In this document: in pieces, positions 42,006 through 51,350 of the stretch | How positions within the stretch are numbered: position 1 is the first letter of the stretch | Layout: every line of letters begins with the position of its first letter | Source: Flavobacterium sp. PMTSA4 | Lineage (GTDB): Bacteria > Bacteroidota > Bacteroidia > Flavobacteriales > Flavobacteriaceae | NCBI RefSeq assembly: GCF_032098525.1 | Contig: NZ_CP134890.1 | Coordinates: 2,108,001 to 2,172,000, forward strand | Direction of reading: 5' to 3' | Length of the DNA stretch: 64,000 nucleotides | Notes under the pieces: model-generated | Database searches by the model: none | Told to the model about the DNA's origin: nothing | The model's input: the letters and a program-made list of their open reading frames with translations, nothing else | Position numbers and translations under genes: made by a program

Positions 42006-43574
42006 ATGTCAACAATAACACAAAATTCAATTGCTCAACAATTTGGAATGACTGAAGCATTAGAACTATTAGGTGTAAAAGCCATAAATGAAGGAACATC
42101 AACAGGAAATGAATGGTTTTCAAACGGTGAAATCATCGAAAGTTATTCTCCCGTAGACGGACAATTAATTGGAAAAGTAAAAACTACAACGGCAGCAGAT
42201 TACGAAAAAGTAATGCAAGCAGCAACTTCAGCTTTTAAAACTTTTAGAGCTATGCCTGCGCCACAAAGAGGTGAAATCGTTCGCCAATTTGGGAATAAAT
42301 TAAGAGAATTAAAAGAACCTCTTGGTAAATTGGTTTCCTATGAAATGGGTAAATCTTTACAAGAAGGTTACGGTGAAGTTCAAGAAATGATTGATATCTG
42401 TGATTTTGCGGTTGGTCTTTCTCGTCAATTGAACGGACAAACCATTCCATCGGAACGTCCAGGACATGTAATGCGTGAGCAATGGCATTCTTTGGGAGTT
42501 GTTGGAATCATTTCTGCTTTCAATTTCCCGGTTGCTGTTTGGTCTTGGAACACAGCTTTAGCATGGATTTGTGGTGATGTTTGTGTATGGAAAGCTTCAG
42601 AAAAAGCACCAATATGTTCAATTGCCTGTCAAAATATTATTGCTGGAATTTTAAAAGAAAATAATCTACCAGAAGGAATTTCATGTATTATTAATGGCGA
42701 TTATAAAGTAGGTGAAATGATGACTACAGATACTAGAATTCCGTTAATTTCCGCTACTGGTTCTACCAGAATGGGTAGAATTGTTGGAACTACTGTTGCT
42801 CAACGTTTTGGAAAATCATTATTAGAATTAGGTGGAAATAATGCCATCATCATTACTCCAACTGCTGATTTAAAAGTTGTTGTTCCTGGTGCTGTTTTTG
42901 GTGCCGTTGGAACTTGCGGTCAAAGATGTACTTCTACAAGAAGATTAATCATCCACGAATCAGTTTATGAAAAAGTTCGTGATGCTATTGTTGGCGCATA
43001 CAAACAATTGACTATTGGAAATCCTTTGGATCAAAAAAATCATATCGGACCATTAATTGATACTGATGCTGTTAATGCGTATTTGGCTGCTATTGAAAAA
43101 GCAAAAGCCGAAGGTGGAAAAGTATTGGTTGAAGGTGGTATTCTTTCTGGCGAAGGTTATGAAAGTGGTTGTTACGTGAAACCAGCTATAATTGAAGCCG
43201 AAAATCATTTTGAAATTGTTCAACACGAAACTTTTGCGCCTATTTTATATTTAATGAAATACTCTGGAGAAGTTGAAAACGCTATTGAACTTCAAAATGG
43301 TGTTGCTCAAGGATTATCATCAGCTATAATGACTAACGAAATGAAAGAAGCTGAAAAGTTCTTGTCTTTCGCTGGTTCTGATTGTGGTATTGCTAACGTT
43401 AACATCGGAACTTCTGGTGCAGAAATTGGTGGTGCTTTTGGTGGAGAAAAAGAAACTGGTGGCGGAAGAGAATCCGGTTCAGATGCTTGGAAAGTATACA
43501 TGAGAAGACAAACCAATACGGTTAATTATTCAGACCAATTGCCATTGGCACAAGGAATCAAATTTGATTTATAA
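42006..43574 (+). CDS. Aldehyde dehydrogenase, ALDH7 (antiquitin-like, aminoadipate-semialdehyde dehydrogenase)
   Basis: NAD(P)-dependent dehydrogenase of 522 residues from ATG 42006. Catalytic Glu274 (LLELGGNN) and Cys308 (GTCGQRCTSTRR) are present. The sequence around MREQWHSLGVVGIISAFNFPVAVWSWN and the C-terminus FGGEKETGGGRESGSDAWKVYMRRQTNT place it in the ALDH7 group, whose members oxidise alpha-aminoadipate semialdehyde (piperideine-6-carboxylate) in lysine breakdown. The neighbour nbaC might suggest an aminomuconate role, but the family match favours lysine degradation. A perfect terminator follows. Confidence 0.92.
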   Translation: MSTITQNSIAQQFGMTEALELLGVKAINEGTSTGNEWFSNGEIIESYSPVDGQLIGKVKTTTAADYEKVMQAATSAFKTFRAMPAPQRGEIVRQFGNKLRELKEPLGKLVSYEMGKSLQEGYGEVQEMIDICDFAVGLSRQLNGQTIPSERPGHVMREQWHSLGVVGIISAFNFPVAVWSWNTALAWICGDVCVWKASEKAPICSIACQNIIAGILKENNLPEGISCIINGDYKVGEMMTTDTRIPLISATGSTRMGRIVGTTVAQRFGKSLLELGGNNAIIITPTADLKVVVPGAVFGAVGTCGQRCTSTRRLIIHESVYEKVRDAIVGAYKQLTIGNPLDQKNHIGPLIDTDAVNAYLAAIEKAKAEGGKVLVEGGILSGEGYESGCYVKPAIIEAENHFEIVQHETFAPILYLMKYSGEVENAIELQNGVAQGLSSAIMTNEMKEAEKFLSFAGSDCGIANVNIGTSGAEIGGAFGGEKETGGGRESGSDAWKVYMRRQTNTVNYSDQLPLAQGIKFDL

Positions 43575-43599
43575 TCCTTACTCTAAATATAAGAAAATA

Positions 43600-43625
43600 A
43601 AAAGTCCCAAATATTTGGGACTTTT
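43600..43625. terminator. Bidirectional terminator between the ALDH7 gene and the PhnA-like gene
   Basis: A perfect 13-bp inverted repeat AAAAGTCCCAAAT / ATTTGGGACTTTT without spacer, ending in T5. Confidence 0.88.
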
Positions 43626-43642
43626 TATTTGGATAAATATGA

Positions 43643-44218
43643 TTACTTCGTCTTCTTTACATATTGAGTTAAAATAACAATATGTTGGTTTTCAACTCTG
43701 CCTTCAATTTGTTCGGCATTATCCCAAACAAGTTTTATATTATGTACTGCTGCGCCACGTTTTGCAGTAAAGTTTGCGCCTTTTACATCCAAATCTTTTA
43801 TTAAAACTACCGAATCACCATCATTTAGAATGTTTCCATTAGAATCTTTGTGAATAATTTTTCCTTCATCATCATCGGCTTCGCCAGTTGCTTTTGCCCA
43901 TTCTAATGCATCATCGTCAAGATACATCATATCCAATAAATCGTGATTTTTCATTCTTGCCAACATTCGCCAAGAAACTATTTGTACGGGTAAATTTTCA
44001 TTCCACATGCTATCACTCAAACCACGCCAATCGTTTGGATTCATAGTTTCAGGATTTTCAATTTGGTCTTTTAAATTTTTAGATATTAAAACACAGTTTT
44101 CTGGAATATCTTCTGTTTTTGGTTCAACCAAATACACAACCAAATTTTCATTACTTCCGCTAATTTCACAAACTGAACCGCTTCTGTCTTTTAATCTTTT
44201 TTCAGTTACAATACTCAT
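43643..44218 (-). CDS. PhnA-domain protein with degenerate zinc ribbon
   Basis: A 191-residue protein whose C-terminal part (about 120-190: SNGNILNDGDSVVLIKDLDVKGANFTAKRGA) is the PhnA domain. The name comes from a phosphonate gene cluster, but the function of the family is uncertain. The N-terminal zinc ribbon of typical PhnA proteins is incomplete: the first CxxC is CEIS (RSGSVCEIS) and no second Cys pair is found. It starts 1 nt after the stop of the upstream outer-membrane protein gene, so the two are cotranscribed. Confidence 0.85.
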   Translation of the reverse strand: MSIVTEKRLKDRSGSVCEISGSNENLVVYLVEPKTEDIPENCVLISKNLKDQIENPETMNPNDWRGLSDSMWNENLPVQIVSWRMLARMKNHDLLDMMYLDDDALEWAKATGEADDDEGKIIHKDSNGNILNDGDSVVLIKDLDVKGANFTAKRGAAVHNIKLVWDNAEQIEGRVENQHIVILTQYVKKTK

Positions 44219-44219
44219 T

Positions 44220-44717
44220 TTAGTCTAATTTAAAGGAAGTTCCGATTGTAAACATAAATTGGTTGTTATAGTGTTCAAAACCATTTACATCAGTATCATA
44301 TCTTGCTAAAGGAACTGAGCTTTCTGCAAATACACCAAATCCATCTGTGAAAAAATATCTAAATCCTAAATGACCACCAAAATTTCTAAGTCCTAAACTC
44401 AATCCTGGATAAACATCCATGTTATCTTCTAACTTGAAAACATTACCTATATTAGCATTAAATCGAATTCTCAAATCTGCTCTGTCTTCAAAACGTGGTT
44501 TTACATCAGCTATTTTATCAGCATTCAACATATAACCAGCCACAATTCCAAAAGACATGTTTTCGCCAATACCAAAATCAGTAGAAATTCCAATTCCCGT
44601 TCCACCATCTTGCAGTGTTAACCCTACTTGACCTTTTATGTCGCCTTTTCCTTTAAATGCTTGTGCATTGCCTAAACTAAAACTTAAAACTGCCAGCAGG
44701 ATAAAAATATTTTTCAT
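44220..44717 (-). CDS. Small outer-membrane beta-barrel protein
   Basis: A 165-residue protein with a signal peptide ending GNAQA and alternating amphipathic strands (IGISTDFGIG, SFGIVAGYML, LGFRYFFTDGFGVFAES) ending in a terminal FKLD. This is the pattern of a small eight-stranded barrel, related to the OMP_b-brl type widespread in Flavobacteriia. No function is known. A -7 box sits 21 nt upstream of its ATG, and the PhnA-like gene follows 1 nt after its stop. Confidence 0.8.
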   Translation of the reverse strand: MKNIFILLAVLSFSLGNAQAFKGKGDIKGQVGLTLQDGGTGIGISTDFGIGENMSFGIVAGYMLNADKIADVKPRFEDRADLRIRFNANIGNVFKLEDNMDVYPGLSLGLRNFGGHLGFRYFFTDGFGVFAESSVPLARYDTDVNGFEHYNNQFMFTIGTSFKLD

Positions 44718-44738
44718 TTTTCTTTATTTATTATTCGA

Positions 44739-44746
44739 CAAAAATA
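44739..44746 (-). promoter_or_regulatory. -7 promoter box of the outer-membrane protein gene
   Basis: TATTTTTG on the minus strand, 21 nt before the ATG at 44717. Confidence 0.55.
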
Positions 44747-44756
44747 ACCATTTATA

Positions 44757-45485
44757 TTAATTTCTTCCTTTTTCAAAAGGATAGAGTGTAAAAACAGGTT
44801 CGCTTTGCCAATATTCTTTTGTTTCTATATCCATAATTGTCAACGGACCTTTGAAAGCTGCTCCAGTGTCAATATTCCAAACATTTGCTTTTTGTATTGG
44901 AACGGTTTTATTGATTCGGGTTACTGGTGTATGACCAATGTAAATTTCATGATAATGCTTAAAACGTTTTGGATAGAACTCGCTTTCTTTTGAAATTGAA
45001 TCATCCAATGCTAATGCTGTTTCCCATAATGTTCTGTCCCAACTAAATAATTTTGGAAAATATTCATAATCAATTCCGTTTAAATTGGTAAACCCAGCAT
45101 GAATAAATAAACGCTTTTTATCATCCAAATAATATGGCTTTAAAGATTGTAGAAAAGCAATGTGTTCCCTTTTAGTTTCAGAGGAAACATTTCTATAAGC
45201 CAAAACTGTTGATTCACCGCCATGTCTATACCAATCAAGATTATCTTCACTTTCTGAAAGCCATTCTAATAATAATTCATCATGATTTCCATTAATAAAA
45301 ATACAGTTTTGCTTTTCGCCCAATTCAATTAAATAATCAATTACTTCTGGCGATTGGCTCCAACCATCAACATAATCTCCAAGAAAAATTAAAGTATCGT
45401 TTTTGGTAACATTTGCTCTTTCCATAATTTGATGCAAAGCATGTAAACCACCGTGAATGTCACCAATTACTAATATTCTATTCAT
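44757..45485 (-). CDS. PPP-type serine/threonine protein phosphatase
   Basis: Metallophosphatase of the bacterial PPP group, 242 residues from ATG 45485 (a second ATG two codons earlier at 45491 is possible). The metal-binding motifs are complete: GDIHGG, GDYVDGWSQS and NGNHDELL, then the later His residues in FIHAGF and YIGHTPV. The substrate could be a phosphoprotein or a dinucleotide polyphosphate. Its start overlaps the 3' end of the AlbA_2 gene, which points to translational coupling. Confidence 0.9.
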   Translation of the reverse strand: MNRILVIGDIHGGLHALHQIMERANVTKNDTLIFLGDYVDGWSQSPEVIDYLIELGEKQNCIFINGNHDELLLEWLSESEDNLDWYRHGGESTVLAYRNVSSETKREHIAFLQSLKPYYLDDKKRLFIHAGFTNLNGIDYEYFPKLFSWDRTLWETALALDDSISKESEFYPKRFKHYHEIYIGHTPVTRINKTVPIQKANVWNIDTGAAFKGPLTIMDIETKEYWQSEPVFTLYPFEKGRN

Positions 45486-46626
45486 TTTCATTATATTTCA
45501 TCTTTCTTAAAATTCGCAAAGCTTCTTTAAAATTCAAGTAAACCAACGAATTTGAATTTGCTTTTAAAAAAGGTTTCGCTTCAATAATTTTCTTTTTCGC
45601 TTCGCTAAACCCGTTTAAATAACATATCATCAGTGTATATGAATAATTAATTAAGTCTTTGTTTTCTCTTTCTGATAATTCTATTCCTTTTTGCAATTTG
45701 GATAACAATGACATATTGGAATTATAAATATGATGCAACATTTTCAGATTGTACTTTGGTGGTTCAAAAAGCATTTTTGTTTCCATTTTGTAATATCCAT
45801 TTTCAAAAAAATGAATTTTTACTTCTTCTAATGGATAGTAACTCGTTTTGTCATTCAACCCAAGTTGTACATGTTCTGTGATATTAAATGTGCTTTCATC
45901 AAAAGAAATTGTTACCACATCAAGAGCAGAATAAAAAAGCTTAATTTGTTCGTTAATTAACTCAATATCAACTCTCGATAAATAATTAGTTTCTCTAATT
46001 TTTTTGGGATTTCCTGCCCAACAAACTACAAACAATTCTTTGAAAACTCTGTAACTTGAAGTCATATCGCCATGGCGTTCAATCATAAAATCCATTACAC
46101 CATCCAATGTATGAGCAATGCTGTTTCTTGAGTTATTTTCAATACTTATAACCGTTTCAATGTTCAGTTTGGAATATGGAATTTTCTCTTCGGTTGGCAT
46201 TGAATTACTTCCAATTCTAACAAAAACTGTATTGGCCAAAATGGTATAAATATTTTTCTTGAAGCTAGATGTTTTATGATTGGGTTTAATAGTAACCAAA
46301 CCAACAACTCTATCTTTTGGCAAATGTGGAAAAGGTACGTTTTCGTAAAGAATTTTAGGTGGGTTATCTAAATAAGCGTTTACGAGATTTTGAATCCTAC
46401 TATCATCAAAAAAATCATCCCCAACAATTTCATTGCTTTCGTCTTCTACACCAACTACAATATAGGAATTATTAGAAGGATTGGAATTAGACAAAGCGCA
46501 AATATGCTTCAAAAACTTTGCTTTTCCTTCCTTTGTATGTAAGTTCAATTGGCGTTTTTTATCATAAAAAGTACTCTCATCATTGTGAGCTAGTAAATTT
46601 TTGATAAGAAGTCGCTTGTTTATCAT
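45478..46626 (-). CDS. AlbA_2 (Schlafen-type) domain ATP-binding/DNA-binding protein
   Basis: A 382-residue protein. Residues about 1-120 match the AlbA_2 putative DNA-binding fold: a LLAHNDESTFYDKKRQLNL opening, then KAKFLKHICALSNSNPSNNSYIVVGVEDE and IVGDDFFDDSRIQNLVNAYLDNPP. The remainder is a conserved but unassigned helical/beta region. In other genomes AlbA_2 domains occur in regulators and in some defence proteins; nothing here decides between them. It lies 18 nt after an aldo/keto reductase gene and overlaps the phosphatase gene. Confidence 0.8.
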   Translation of the reverse strand: MINKRLLIKNLLAHNDESTFYDKKRQLNLHTKEGKAKFLKHICALSNSNPSNNSYIVVGVEDESNEIVGDDFFDDSRIQNLVNAYLDNPPKILYENVPFPHLPKDRVVGLVTIKPNHKTSSFKKNIYTILANTVFVRIGSNSMPTEEKIPYSKLNIETVISIENNSRNSIAHTLDGVMDFMIERHGDMTSSYRVFKELFVVCWAGNPKKIRETNYLSRVDIELINEQIKLFYSALDVVTISFDESTFNITEHVQLGLNDKTSYYPLEEVKIHFFENGYYKMETKMLFEPPKYNLKMLHHIYNSNMSLLSKLQKGIELSERENKDLINYSYTLMICYLNGFSEAKKKIIEAKPFLKANSNSLVYLNFKEALRILRKMKYNENE

Positions 46627-46644
46627 GGTTTAAATTTCCTTTTT

Positions 46645-47511
46645 TTAAGGCACTTTATTTCCCATACTTTCTGTCCAAATGGCAAACCAATCCAGTTTGT
46701 CTAAATTGAGTTTAACTGCTTTATCTAATTGTTGAATTCTAGCAATATTTACTGTTCCGGCAACTGGAATTACTTTTGCAGGATGTTTTAAAACCCAAGA
46801 AAGTAAAATTGTATCCGAACCAACGCCATATTTTTCGACTAATTGAACCAATAGTTTTTTTAAACGACGTGTTTGCTCAATATCTTCTCTAAAAACTGTG
46901 CCTAATGGATTCCAACTCATAGGTTGAATATTGTGAATTTGCATATAATCTAAACTTCCATCAAGCATTGCCTGATGATGTGTTGCAGAAAATTGAATTT
47001 GATTACAGGTAACTTCAGTTTTTTGACGAATTAAATCGGTTTGTGAATTGGTGAAATTTGATAAACCAAAATCAATAATTTTTCCTTCTTTTTTTAATTT
47101 TTCAACGGCTTCAGCAATTTCATCAGCAACCATCAATGGACTTGGACGATGTAACAATAAAACATCTAAATAATCTGTCTGTAAATTTTTCAATGAATTT
47201 TCAACAGACCAAACAATATATTCTTTCGAATAATCATAATGTTTTATTGAATTATTTCTGCCATTTACATGCTGAATACCACATTTAGAAATCAATTGGA
47301 TTTTATTTCTATCCATTTTACTTTCTGTAAAAGCTTTTCCAAAATCAGCTTCAGTGGTATAATTTCCATAAATATCGGCGTGGTCGAAGGTTGAAATTTT
47401 ATTTTCTACACAAATATTGATTAAATGTGCCATTTCTTTAGTAGAAAGTTTTTTATCCCAAATACCCCAATTCATGGTTCCTGCAATTATGGGAGAAAGT
47501 TTTGTTTTCAT
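46645..47511 (-). CDS. Aldo/keto reductase
   Basis: NADPH-dependent oxidoreductase with the (beta/alpha)8 fold, 288 residues. Catalytic residues are Asp and Tyr in TFDHADIYGNY and Lys in ISKCGI, with VDVLLLHRPSP-type sequence (here YLDVLLLHRPSP). The cofactor-binding end is PVAGTVNIARIQQLDKA. It resembles the YdhF group. The substrate is unknown. It is the first gene of a three-gene minus-strand unit with the AlbA_2 protein and the PPP phosphatase. Confidence 0.92.
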   Translation of the reverse strand: MKTKLSPIIAGTMNWGIWDKKLSTKEMAHLINICVENKISTFDHADIYGNYTTEADFGKAFTESKMDRNKIQLISKCGIQHVNGRNNSIKHYDYSKEYIVWSVENSLKNLQTDYLDVLLLHRPSPLMVADEIAEAVEKLKKEGKIIDFGLSNFTNSQTDLIRQKTEVTCNQIQFSATHHQAMLDGSLDYMQIHNIQPMSWNPLGTVFREDIEQTRRLKKLLVQLVEKYGVGSDTILLSWVLKHPAKVIPVAGTVNIARIQQLDKAVKLNLDKLDWFAIWTESMGNKVP

Positions 47512-47760
47512 AACTTATTCAATTTAAAAGATTAGAAATTTCTGTATTGTATATTTTTTTTAAATTTTATTATTTTGGCACTCTAATTTTAAAAAAGATT
47601 TTAGGTCTTAAAAATAGCAAAACAAAATCATAAAACATCCTTAAAGTTTGCTTTAGAATTAAAGTTTTAACGCATTATTAACATCGAGCTTGTGAATTAA
47701 TTGTCACTTTTGAAATGTTAAAATTTAACACATTAAACCGACTGTTTTAAAAAAGAAAAT

Positions 47761-48765
47761 ATGGAAGAAAATATTGCTGCTTTAGACATTAAAGCAATTA
47801 ATGAAAAAATTGAAAGAGAAAGTGCTTTTATCGATTTACTAACCATGGAAATGAACAAAGTAATCGTAGGTCAAAAACACATGGTTGAAAGATTACTCAT
47901 TGGACTTTTAGGTCAAGGTCATATTCTTCTTGAAGGTGTTCCAGGTTTAGCAAAAACATTAGCCATTAATACTTTGTCACAAGCGGTTCACGGAACTTTT
48001 AGTCGAATTCAGTTTACTCCTGATTTATTGCCAGCTGATGTTGTTGGAACGATGATTTATAACATCAAACAAAATGAATTTTCTATAAAAAAAGGTCCAA
48101 TTTTCGCCAATTTTGTTCTTGCAGATGAGATAAATCGTGCTCCAGCCAAAGTACAATCGGCTTTGTTAGAAGCAATGCAGGAAAAACAAGTAACTATTGG
48201 TGAAACCACTTTTAAACTTGATAAACCGTTTTTAGTTTTAGCAACTCAAAACCCAATTGAACAAGAAGGAACATATCCATTACCCGAAGCGCAAGTTGAC
48301 CGTTTCATGCTTAAAACAGTTATTGACTACCCAAAAATGGACGAAGAACGTTTAGTAATTCGTCAAAATTTAAAAGGAAGTTATGAAAAAGTAAATCAAG
48401 TAGTTTCAATCGAACAAATTCTTCGAGCACAAGAAGCCGTTCGTGAAGTTTACATGGACGAAAAAATAGAAAAATATATTTTAGATATCATTTTCGCGAC
48501 TCGTTATCCTGAAAAATACAAATTAGAAAGTTTAAAACCATTAATCAGTTTTGGTTCTTCACCACGTGGAAGTATCAATTTAGCTAATGCAGCAAAATGT
48601 TATGCTTTCATCAAACGTCGTGGTTATGTCATTCCAGAAGATGTTCGCGCTGTAGTTCATGATGTTCTTCGTCACAGAATTGGTGTTACTTATGAAGCTG
48701 AAGCTGAAAATGTTACTTCGGTTGACATCATCAACAAAATTGTAAACGAAATTGAAGTGCCTTAG
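47761..48765 (+). CDS. MoxR-family AAA+ ATPase
   Basis: Chaperone-like ATPase of 334 residues that in this context is thought to act on the von Willebrand factor (VWA) proteins of the same operon. Walker A is GVPGLAKT (59-66), Walker B is FVLADEINRAP, and sensor-1 lies in LATQNPIEQEGTYPLPEAQVDRFM, the MoxR signature. It is the first gene of the Bat operon (DUF58, BatD-like, BatA, BatB, BatC, BatD, BatE). The 249-bp upstream region has no exact TAnnTTTG box. Confidence 0.96.
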   Translation: MEENIAALDIKAINEKIERESAFIDLLTMEMNKVIVGQKHMVERLLIGLLGQGHILLEGVPGLAKTLAINTLSQAVHGTFSRIQFTPDLLPADVVGTMIYNIKQNEFSIKKGPIFANFVLADEINRAPAKVQSALLEAMQEKQVTIGETTFKLDKPFLVLATQNPIEQEGTYPLPEAQVDRFMLKTVIDYPKMDEERLVIRQNLKGSYEKVNQVVSIEQILRAQEAVREVYMDEKIEKYILDIIFATRYPEKYKLESLKPLISFGSSPRGSINLANAAKCYAFIKRRGYVIPEDVRAVVHDVLRHRIGVTYEAEAENVTSVDIINKIVNEIEVP

Positions 48766-48777
48766 TAAAAAGTAAAT

Positions 48778-48816
48778 AGTGATTAGTAAATAGCAAATGT
48801 TTTTGCACTAATCACT
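48778..48816 (+). other. Long imperfect hairpin between moxR and the DUF58 gene
   Basis: AGTGATTAGT (48778-48787) pairs with ACTAATCACT (48807-48816), with an inner stem GCAAA/TTTGC. It is followed by a short T-run, so it might attenuate transcription inside the operon or protect the moxR mRNA end. Confidence 0.55.
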
Positions 48817-48843
48817 TTTCACTCTTCACTAATTACTAAAAAA

Positions 48844-49713
48844 ATGGAAACCAAAGACTTACTCAAAAAAGTTCGAAAAATAGAAATCAAAACCCGAAGA
48901 TTGAGCGATCACATCTTTTCGGGAGAATATCACACTTCTTTCAAAGGTCGTGGAATGACTTTTTCTGAAGTGCGTCAATATCAATTTGGCGATGATGTTC
49001 GTGCTATTGATTGGAATGTAACAGCACGTTACAACGAACCATATATCAAAGTTTTTGAAGAAGAAAGAGAATTGACCATGATGTTGATGGTTGATATTTC
49101 GGGTTCGGAAAGTTTTGGAACAAAAAACCAATTAAAAAGCGAGATTGTTACTGAAATTGCTGCAACAATGTCATTTTCGGCAACACAGAATAACGATAAA
49201 ATAGGTTTAATATTGTTTTCAGACCAAATTGAGTTATACATTCCACCAAAAAAAGGAAAATCACACGTTCTGAGAATTATTCGCGAATTGATAGAATTTC
49301 AGCCAAAAAGCAGAAAAACTGATTTATCACAAGCATTAAAATTTCTTTCAGCAACACAAAAAAAGAAAGCCATTGTCTTTTTAATTTCCGATTTTATTGT
49401 GGATGATGATTATGAAAAAACGTTGAAAATTGCCAGTAAAAAACACGACATTACCGGAATTAGAGTTTATGATACTCGTGAAGAAAAAATGTTGAATATC
49501 GGTGTAATTGAAATGTTAGATGCAGAAAGTGGAAAATTAATAACCGTTGACACTACTTCTAAAAAAGCCCGAATAAATTACGAAAAAAACTATAGAGATA
49601 AGGTTGCCTATTTCAAAGATATTTTTTCAAAATGTGGCTCAGGAACTGTTCATACACGTGTTAATGAAAGCTATGTAACCAAACTGTTAGGTTATTTTAA
49701 ATCAAGAAGTTAA
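48844..49713 (+). CDS. DUF58 domain protein of the Bat operon
   Basis: A 289-residue soluble protein with the DUF58 core FKGRGMTFSEVRQYQFGDDVRAIDWNVTAR and a VWA-like fold with a metal-site-like DISGSES. DUF58 proteins accompany MoxR ATPases almost universally. It ends 2 nt before the next gene, so it is translationally coupled. It lies downstream of a hairpin in the moxR gap. The biochemical role is not established. Confidence 0.94.
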   Translation: METKDLLKKVRKIEIKTRRLSDHIFSGEYHTSFKGRGMTFSEVRQYQFGDDVRAIDWNVTARYNEPYIKVFEEERELTMMLMVDISGSESFGTKNQLKSEIVTEIAATMSFSATQNNDKIGLILFSDQIELYIPPKKGKSHVLRIIRELIEFQPKSRKTDLSQALKFLSATQKKKAIVFLISDFIVDDDYEKTLKIASKKHDITGIRVYDTREEKMLNIGVIEMLDAESGKLITVDTTSKKARINYEKNYRDKVAYFKDIFSKCGSGTVHTRVNESYVTKLLGYFKSRS

Positions 49714-49715
49714 TA

Positions 49716-51350
49716 ATGAAAATTAAAATAATTTTATTTTTCCTTTTACTATCGAATGTGCTTTTTTCTCAAAAAGTAACAACTAGTATCGATTCTACAA
49801 AGAAAAAAATTGGTTCAGAATTTAAACTAACGCTCAAAACAGAAGTTGATACAACTGCTAAAGTAACTTTTCCAAAAAACAAAACTTTTGGAAGATTAGA
49901 AGTTTTAGAATCCTATAAAATTGATACGGTAAAAAAAGGAAGTTGCTACGAATTGATTAAAAAATATGGTTTAACACAATTTGATAGTGGAAAATATTTA
50001 ATCCCAAGAATTCCTGTTTTCATTAATGGGAAACCTGTTTTTTCAGATAGTATCCAAATTGAAATTGCCGATGTAAAAGTTGATACATTAAAACAAAAAA
50101 TGTACGACATCAAAAACATTATTCCAGTTGAAAAACCATTTGGAAACTGGTGGATTTATTTGCTGATTTTTTTAGGAATAATTGGTCTTGGCGTTTTGGT
50201 TTATTATTTTATCAAAAAGAAGCAAGCAGAACCAAAAGCAGAAGTTATCATTTTTAAATCGCCAATTGAAAAAGCAACAACTTTATTGCAACAGTTGGAA
50301 AAGAAAGAGCTTTGGCAAAAAGGTGAAATTAAAAATTATTATTCTGAGCTAACCGATATTGCTCGTAATTATATTGAAGAAGAAATACAAATTCCTGCCA
50401 TGGAAAGTACTACTTCTGAATTGATTGAAGGTTTACGTAATGCAGCGAAACAAAAGAAACTTAAACTTTCTAATGAAACGGTTGAAAATCTTGAAAAAGT
50501 TTTAAAACAAGCCGATTTGGTAAAATTTGCCAAGTCAAAACCATTAGATTTTGAAATTGAAGAAGACAAAAAAAGAATTTCAAATAGCATTGTAACTATT
50601 CATAAATCAATTCCAGAAGAAGTAGAAGAAGATGATGAATTGGCATTGTGGAATGAAGAACAAAAAGAAAAAGCACGCCTTTTAAAACTCAAAAAACAAA
50701 AAAGAGTTCGCATCATTTCTACCATTGGAATTGTATTGGGAATGATAGTTATTGCTCTTGGAACGTTGATTTATGTTAAAGGTTTTGACTATGTAAAAGA
50801 TAATTTAATTGGTCATCCAACTAAAGAATTGGTTGAAGGCGAATGGATTTATAGCGAATACGGAAATCCATCCGTTCGTATTGAAACTCCAAAAGTTTTA
50901 AAACGTTATGATGCCAATAAAGTTATGCCAAAAGAAACAATGGCATTGCTTAAGGAAATGCAAATGTTTATGTATGGTAGTATGTTGGATGACTTTTATA
51001 TTGGAGTTTCTACCGCAACTTTTAAACAAGAAACACAAGTTGATTTGACACAAACAGCTGAAGGAAGCGTAAAAATATTTGAAACAATAGGTGCAAAAAA
51101 TATCTTGTTCAAATCCGAAGACTTTGACACTCAAAAAGGAATTCAAGGTAAAAAAGTATATGGAACAATGACCATGATTGACAAAATCAATGGAAAATCA
51201 ACAAAAATGTACTATGAAATTTTAATTTTCACGCAAAGCAACGGCATTCAACAAATAACCGTTATGCATCGCGAAGACGACAAATACGGAAAAGAAATAA
51301 TGGACAGAGTTTTAAACTCAGTTGAATTACAAAATTACGACCAACAATGA
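49716..51350 (+). CDS. BatD-like membrane protein of the Bat operon
   Basis: A 544-residue protein with a signal peptide ending LFSQ, a periplasmic beta-rich part, a TM helix at about 145-166, a cytoplasmic helical segment, and a second TM helix at about 328-350 (ISTIGIVLGMIVIALGTLIY) before a C-terminal domain. The first half resembles the end of BatD; the C-terminal domain I do not recognise. It overlaps the batA start by 4 nt (ATGA). It is in the same position in related operons I recall, but no name is assigned. Confidence 0.8.
   Translation: MKIKIILFFLLLSNVLFSQKVTTSIDSTKKKIGSEFKLTLKTEVDTTAKVTFPKNKTFGRLEVLESYKIDTVKKGSCYELIKKYGLTQFDSGKYLIPRIPVFINGKPVFSDSIQIEIADVKVDTLKQKMYDIKNIIPVEKPFGNWWIYLLIFLGIIGLGVLVYYFIKKKQAEPKAEVIIFKSPIEKATTLLQQLEKKELWQKGEIKNYYSELTDIARNYIEEEIQIPAMESTTSELIEGLRNAAKQKKLKLSNETVENLEKVLKQADLVKFAKSKPLDFEIEEDKKRISNSIVTIHKSIPEEVEEDDELALWNEEQKEKARLLKLKKQKRVRIISTIGIVLGMIVIALGTLIYVKGFDYVKDNLIGHPTKELVEGEWIYSEYGNPSVRIETPKVLKRYDANKVMPKETMALLKEMQMFMYGSMLDDFYIGVSTATFKQETQVDLTQTAEGSVKIFETIGAKNILFKSEDFDTQKGIQGKKVYGTMTMIDKINGKSTKMYYEILIFTQSNGIQQITVMHREDDKYGKEIMDRVLNSVELQNYDQQ

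Noticed and set aside
47512..47760. A promoter box for moxR near 47570
   Set aside because: The best match, TTATTTTG, breaks the TA of the consensus, and it is nearly 190 bp from the ATG.
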